Shown: positions 61,601 through 64,000 of the stretch, in pieces
Numbering within the stretch: position 1 is the stretch's first letter
How the letters are laid out: each line of letters starts with the position of its first letter
Assembly: GCF_900142515.1 (NCBI RefSeq)
Contig: NZ_FRBC01000004.1
Coordinates: 45,272-109,271 of the forward strand
DNA from: Pseudoselenomonas ruminantium
GTDB taxonomy: Bacteria; Bacillota; Negativicutes; Selenomonadales; Selenomonadaceae
Length of the DNA: 64,000 bases
Reading direction: 5' to 3'
Position numbers and translations under genes: made by a program
Notes under the pieces: model-generated
Database searches by the model: none
Told to the model about the DNA's origin: nothing
Seen by the model: only the letters and a program-made list of their open reading frames with translations

Positions 61601-61724
61601 TCGCCCGGAAATTTGCCCAAAGAGATTCCTCGTCTACAATATCCTTACGATAAGTCCATTGGGAAACATCTCCCGTGAGCTGCTTAATCAGCGCCCATTC
61701 CATCGACACTTCGCTTTGTGCCAT
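58692..61724 (-). CDS. hsdR: Type I restriction enzyme R subunit
   Basis: A 1010-residue motor and nuclease subunit from ATG 61724 (AGGAGG, 8 nt before). N-terminal PD-(D/E)xK nuclease around DVTLLINGLPMIHIELKNQ; helicase Walker A HTTGSGKTLTSY, DEAH-like VDECHRTVTPETQ, GFTGTPIFDE, and motif VI AFSRTNRIFDKS. The C-terminal helical domain binds the methylase. ATP-driven translocation and cleavage of unmodified DNA together with HsdM and HsdS. Last gene of the locus. Confidence 0.96.
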   Translation of the reverse strand: MAQSEVSMEWALIKQLTGDVSQWTYRKDIVDEESLWANFRAKLNQNNIAVLDGEPVTDAEFHQIREYMLDVAKSPYKAALWLAGENGEAVIPLTREDAAKGTIHLMAVSNREIAGGRSSYEVINQFVSDKQDEDDRERRFDVTLLINGLPMIHIELKNQDHPYMDAFRQIKKYSLKGKFRGLFGMVQMFVISNGSNTRYIAADTASNLNERFLTSWVSKNNEPVENYLEFAKEVLRIPEAHEMVGHYSVVDAERHKLILLRPYQVHAIEAVKQASQRQESGFVWHTTGSGKTLTSYTVAKNLILIPGIDKTIFLIDRKDLDQQTSISFKAYAENDIIDVDETDNVHDLLQKLKNKDRVVIVTTIQKMQIIMKRYNSEAKKDSATAKRLHGMCIAFVVDECHRTVTPETQRELQKFFSNSLWYGFTGTPIFDENKRQRKGDLARTTEALYGPCLHNYTIKEALHNNAVLGFQIDYKDSVSHDQLLELGEKLQVASADELANMEPDKLEEKVLAAYYKNTGTDIYDNDDHRRGVVKYIVNKAAGKFRLNAPQGEAYEAILTVPSIEIAQQYYRLFKEFIAGGNVSASIREKCVDFPKIAITYTVTENDEDSLANQQAMKESLADYNAMFGTKFALDSLQAYNTNLNDRLARKKGRYKQRKEQLDIVIVVDRLLTGFDAPPCAILFVDRPPMVPQNIIQAFSRTNRIFDKSKRYGMVVVFQRSAQFQTAVDGALLLYSNGGTKEVSAPTFAEIEKDFKTALAELRNIASTPEAVEAIMGDRSAMQKFAKAFQKVDRLSGEIQVYQEWEDKEFSDYGFVKESLTEYGGKYHNVIEELKTPTSDEEPVVVDIGYEIENIRSVTIDYRYIVSLIQNYMPGEDELIVEPIEDTAIDTHIDKLRETNPALADVIGGFWEDMKKDPLKYKGLDAMTVIETRIEEIIAHQINTFTQEWCAQKKDVLAILNTFRKGDKISLVTDYEAYKQNHEGVSKLKYNRKAKDAVIELIEKIRPLREK

Positions 61725-61744
61725 GCTCAATTCCTCCTGCTACG

Positions 61745-62758
61745 TTATTCTTCTTCCGCCATGGGAAGCTCCTGCAAGCGCAGTTCCTTTTTCAGTTCTT
61801 CCTCGGTTGGCATATAGGGCATATACTTGGACGCATAAATGTGGGTGCTGTTGTCACTCCCCATCGTATACTTCACTACAGCCTCATTCTTCTCCGCGCA
61901 AAGGACGATACCAATGGGGTCATTGTCCCCTTCATTGCGCATATTGGCCTTGTAATAGTTCACATACATCTGCATCTGCCCAATGTCCTGATGTTTGACC
62001 TTGCCCAGCTTCAAGTCGATAAGGACAAAGCATTTAAGGATATAGTTGTAAAACACCAGGTCAATATAAAAATGGTCTCCATCAATATCAATATGCTTCT
62101 GCCTGGCCACAAAGGAAAAGCCGCGCCCCAGCTCCAGCAGGAACTGTTGCAAATGCTCAATAATCCCCTGCTCAATATCCCGCTCGTAAAACTCCGGCGA
62201 AGGCTTTACTTCCAGAAACTCCAACACATAAGGATCACGGATAAAATCCCGATATGGTGCCATTCCCTTATCCGTTCCTGTCTGCGGCAGTCTTTCGCCT
62301 GCCTTTTGCTGGGAAACGGTGCGCTGATAAGCAAAGGTCGTAATCTGCCGTTCCAGTTCCCGACTGCTCCATCCCGCCGCAGCACATTCCTCGGCATAAA
62401 ACTCCCTAGCCTTGGTATCTGCCACCCGCATCAGCATACGGTAGTGCGTCCAGCTCAAATCGCTACGCAGTGCGTAGCGATTTGGAAAACACCGATAAAA
62501 CTGCCGCATATTCTTCAAATTTGCGTAGGAATATCCTTTTCCGAATTCAGCCGTCAATTTGGCTGAAACCTGATGCAAAAGTCCTTTGCCGTATTCGTCC
62601 TGCTTTCCATCACAAGCCTTATCCAACTGCTGACCAATTTCCCAGTATATCTGCACCATGCCAGCATTTACAGTCTGCTGTACCTTATGCTGTACATGAA
62701 TTATGCTTTGCCTGATTTCGCCGTAAATATCCTGTGATACCTTCTCGATTTCATTCAT
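61745..62758 (-). CDS. YhcG/DUF1016-type PD-(D/E)xK nuclease
   Basis: A 337-residue protein with an N-terminal DUF1016 helical domain (VQIYWEIGQQLDKACDG, GKGYSYANLKNMRQFY, LSWTHYRMLMRV) and a C-terminal PDDEXK nuclease domain (FYIDLVFYNYILKCFVLIDLKLGK). Such proteins are often found in type I restriction loci and other defence contexts, though a role in restriction is not proven. It lies between hsdS (21 nt) and hsdR (20 nt). A 29-nt near-perfect palindrome lies inside the coding region (62456-62484). Confidence 0.92.
   Translation of the reverse strand: MNEIEKVSQDIYGEIRQSIIHVQHKVQQTVNAGMVQIYWEIGQQLDKACDGKQDEYGKGLLHQVSAKLTAEFGKGYSYANLKNMRQFYRCFPNRYALRSDLSWTHYRMLMRVADTKAREFYAEECAAAGWSSRELERQITTFAYQRTVSQQKAGERLPQTGTDKGMAPYRDFIRDPYVLEFLEVKPSPEFYERDIEQGIIEHLQQFLLELGRGFSFVARQKHIDIDGDHFYIDLVFYNYILKCFVLIDLKLGKVKHQDIGQMQMYVNYYKANMRNEGDNDPIGIVLCAEKNEAVVKYTMGSDNSTHIYASKYMPYMPTEEELKKELRLQELPMAEEE
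62456..62484. repeat. 29-nt palindrome inside the YhcG-type gene
   Basis: 14-bp perfect arms (CAAATCGCTACGCA and its complement) around one central base. It codes the junction NRYALRSDLS of the protein. Its mRNA would form a very stable hairpin. Confidence 0.9.
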
Positions 62759-62779
62759 ACCAATTCCCCCCCAACACCT

Positions 62780-63931
62780 TTATTTCTTAGGAAACATATT
62801 TTGCAACATATATTTCTTGATTTCTTTAAGTGTGTCATACTTACGCTGGTGAAGGGCGATACGGTTATCGAGGTTGGATAGATAAGCACCAATCTTAGCC
62901 TGTTCATTTACATCATGCGGTAATAATACCTGCTTATCTTCCATTCCTGCCTTGGTCACATGAATCATCGTAGAACCATTTGTATTGGCAAGAAGTGTAG
63001 CTTTGTCTTGTTCCAGTAGTTGCAAAGCAAACACCTTATCCAACTTTTCAGAGAGGTCTACCTTCCAAATGTGATAATGGTATATAACTTTGTCTCCATT
63101 CCATATATGGGGTCCGAAGGTAGCAGACCATGTATAGAGCAGGTCACCTTTGTTAGCGTAGTATTTTTCACCTAGCTCCATATCAGAATAATACCATGAA
63201 TCGTTAGTGTAAAAGTTTCCAACTCTAAGAACTTTATATTTACCCTCATCAAGTAATTCATCCTGTGAATAGGCACGTCCATTTATAAAGGTAGCAACAT
63301 CACCCAACTTCTGCTGTTCCCAATCGCCAGTAAATCCAGCAAAGCGAATCTCTGGAACTTTTTCTCCTTTTTTCGGAAACATTTTTTGAAGCATATACTT
63401 CTTTACTTTTTGCAGTTTATCACATTTTCGCTGTTGTAGAGCAATAAGATTGTCGAGATTGCGGAAATAATCTCCAATCTTCTTCTGTTCCTCATACTTA
63501 GGGCAGTACAAGGGAATTCTCTTACAAACTTCCTTGTTAAGCTTTGGCATGGCCATACCAGAGTTGTATTGGTTAAAATCCTTACGCTCCAAGGAATTAC
63601 AAATAAAATTGTTCTCATTACCAGGTTTTACTTTAAGGACATGTGCGTGGTTGTTGACCCAATATTTACCTGAAGCTAGGAAACATACAGGATAATTACG
63701 GTCTGTGATATTGGCGCCATCTTCACTTAGCAGTACCAACTCTTCGTCAAATATATATCCATCTACATAATCAACAATTCCAGAGGCTCCATAGTAAGGA
63801 TAAGGCCCTGCCACCCGTACAGCTTCTTCCAATGGCTTACGCATTGTATCAAGGAAATCAACAACATCATCTAACTTCCTCTGTTCCCAATCATCCGTAA
63901 ACCCATTAAATCTAATTTTAGGTGTGCTCAT
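62780..63931 (-). CDS. hsdS: Type I restriction-modification specificity subunit
   Basis: A 383-residue S subunit with two target-recognition domains. Each begins with a GFT(D/G)DWEQ(R/Q)KL-type segment and ends with a helical spacer (IGDYFRNLDNLIALQQRKCD; IGAYLSNLDNRIALHQRKYD) and KKYMLQ(K/N)MFPKK. The halves determine the two parts of the recognition site. ATG 63931 lies 2 nt after the hsdM stop, behind GGGGGTGTGAAG. Confidence 0.95.
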   Translation of the reverse strand: MSTPKIRFNGFTDDWEQRKLDDVVDFLDTMRKPLEEAVRVAGPYPYYGASGIVDYVDGYIFDEELVLLSEDGANITDRNYPVCFLASGKYWVNNHAHVLKVKPGNENNFICNSLERKDFNQYNSGMAMPKLNKEVCKRIPLYCPKYEEQKKIGDYFRNLDNLIALQQRKCDKLQKVKKYMLQKMFPKKGEKVPEIRFAGFTGDWEQQKLGDVATFINGRAYSQDELLDEGKYKVLRVGNFYTNDSWYYSDMELGEKYYANKGDLLYTWSATFGPHIWNGDKVIYHYHIWKVDLSEKLDKVFALQLLEQDKATLLANTNGSTMIHVTKAGMEDKQVLLPHDVNEQAKIGAYLSNLDNRIALHQRKYDTLKEIKKYMLQNMFPKK

Positions 63932-63933
63932 CT

Positions 63934-64000
63934 TCACACCCCCTGAATGATTTTTCTAAGTTCTACCAATGCCGCTTTTGCTTCCGCATCATCACTGGTC
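63934..64000 (-). CDS. hsdM: Type I restriction methylase M subunit, C-terminal end only
   Basis: Only the last 22 codons are inside the window (ending VELRKIIQGV, TGA at 63934-63936). Identity rests on position directly upstream of hsdS, with 2 nt between them, and the acidic/helical tail common to HsdM ends. No catalytic motif is visible. Confidence 0.65.
   Translation of the reverse strand, partial: TSDDAEAKAALVELRKIIQGV

Noticed and set aside
59745-61817. 690-codon plus-strand open frame opposite hsdR
   Set aside because: Antisense shadow of hsdR; composition is unlike a natural protein and it has no ribosome site.
1-64000. CRISPR arrays, tRNA or rRNA genes, insertion sequences, integrases
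   Set aside because: No regularly spaced repeats, cloverleaf-like sequences, transposase or integrase frames were noticed in the window.

Overview
The window looks like a chromosomal segment of a diderm Firmicute of the class Negativicutes, close to Selenomonas. The inference rests on a mixture of traits. Firmicute-like features are strong GGAGG Shine-Dalgarno sites, several TTG/GTG starts, an infC-rpmI-rplT operon with an attenuator leader, and comEA/comEC. Outer-membrane features are a two-partner secretion pair and a beta-barrel protein ending in Phe. An oxaloacetate decarboxylase/transcarboxylase-type subunit fits succinate/propionate fermenters. I ran no database search, so the genus is an inference.

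Layout. 1-6.9 kb: a two-partner secretion system (TpsA, cut by the window edge, and TpsB) behind a CAP-domain secreted protein that has a strong promoter and a long structured leader. 7.0-10.4 kb: tyrS and a class A penicillin-binding protein. 10.5-11.0 kb: an AdoMet-decarboxylase-fold protein lacking the residue that becomes pyruvoyl. 11.1-18.4 kb: a compact Hyf/Hyc-like membrane-bound [NiFe] hydrogenase operon (hyfB, C, E, F, G and a ferredoxin-fused I). 18.5-19.1 kb: a flavodoxin-like protein.

19.2-31.9 kb is the accessory highlight, a Pel-type exopolysaccharide locus. It runs leftward behind holA as pelD, pelE, a PelA-type deacetylase, pelF and pelG, then an unfamiliar coiled-coil/beta-barrel protein and a ThiT-like transporter. 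A secreted GH114-like hydrolase converges on it from the other side; its barrel appears circularly permuted. PelD keeps a c-di-GMP I-site (RNED) but not a cyclase active site, so control by c-di-GMP is likely. No pelB or pelC is visible; the beta-barrel protein is the natural candidate for export across the outer membrane.

32-58.7 kb is mostly housekeeping: manA, gdhA, a UvrD-type helicase with an inserted DEDDh exonuclease, comEC/comEA, serA, the oadA-like gene with a structured leader, a YihY protein, a long leftward run (dnaE, ROK kinase, dacF, rluB, a YhiN-type flavoprotein, aroA, cmk, plsC, MBL hydrolase), a TrmH-type methylase, and rplT-rpmI-infC, where infC starts with ATT. 58.7-64 kb: a type I restriction-modification locus (hsdM end, hsdS, a YhcG/DUF1016 nuclease, hsdR). 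I saw no tRNA, rRNA, CRISPR array or insertion sequence.
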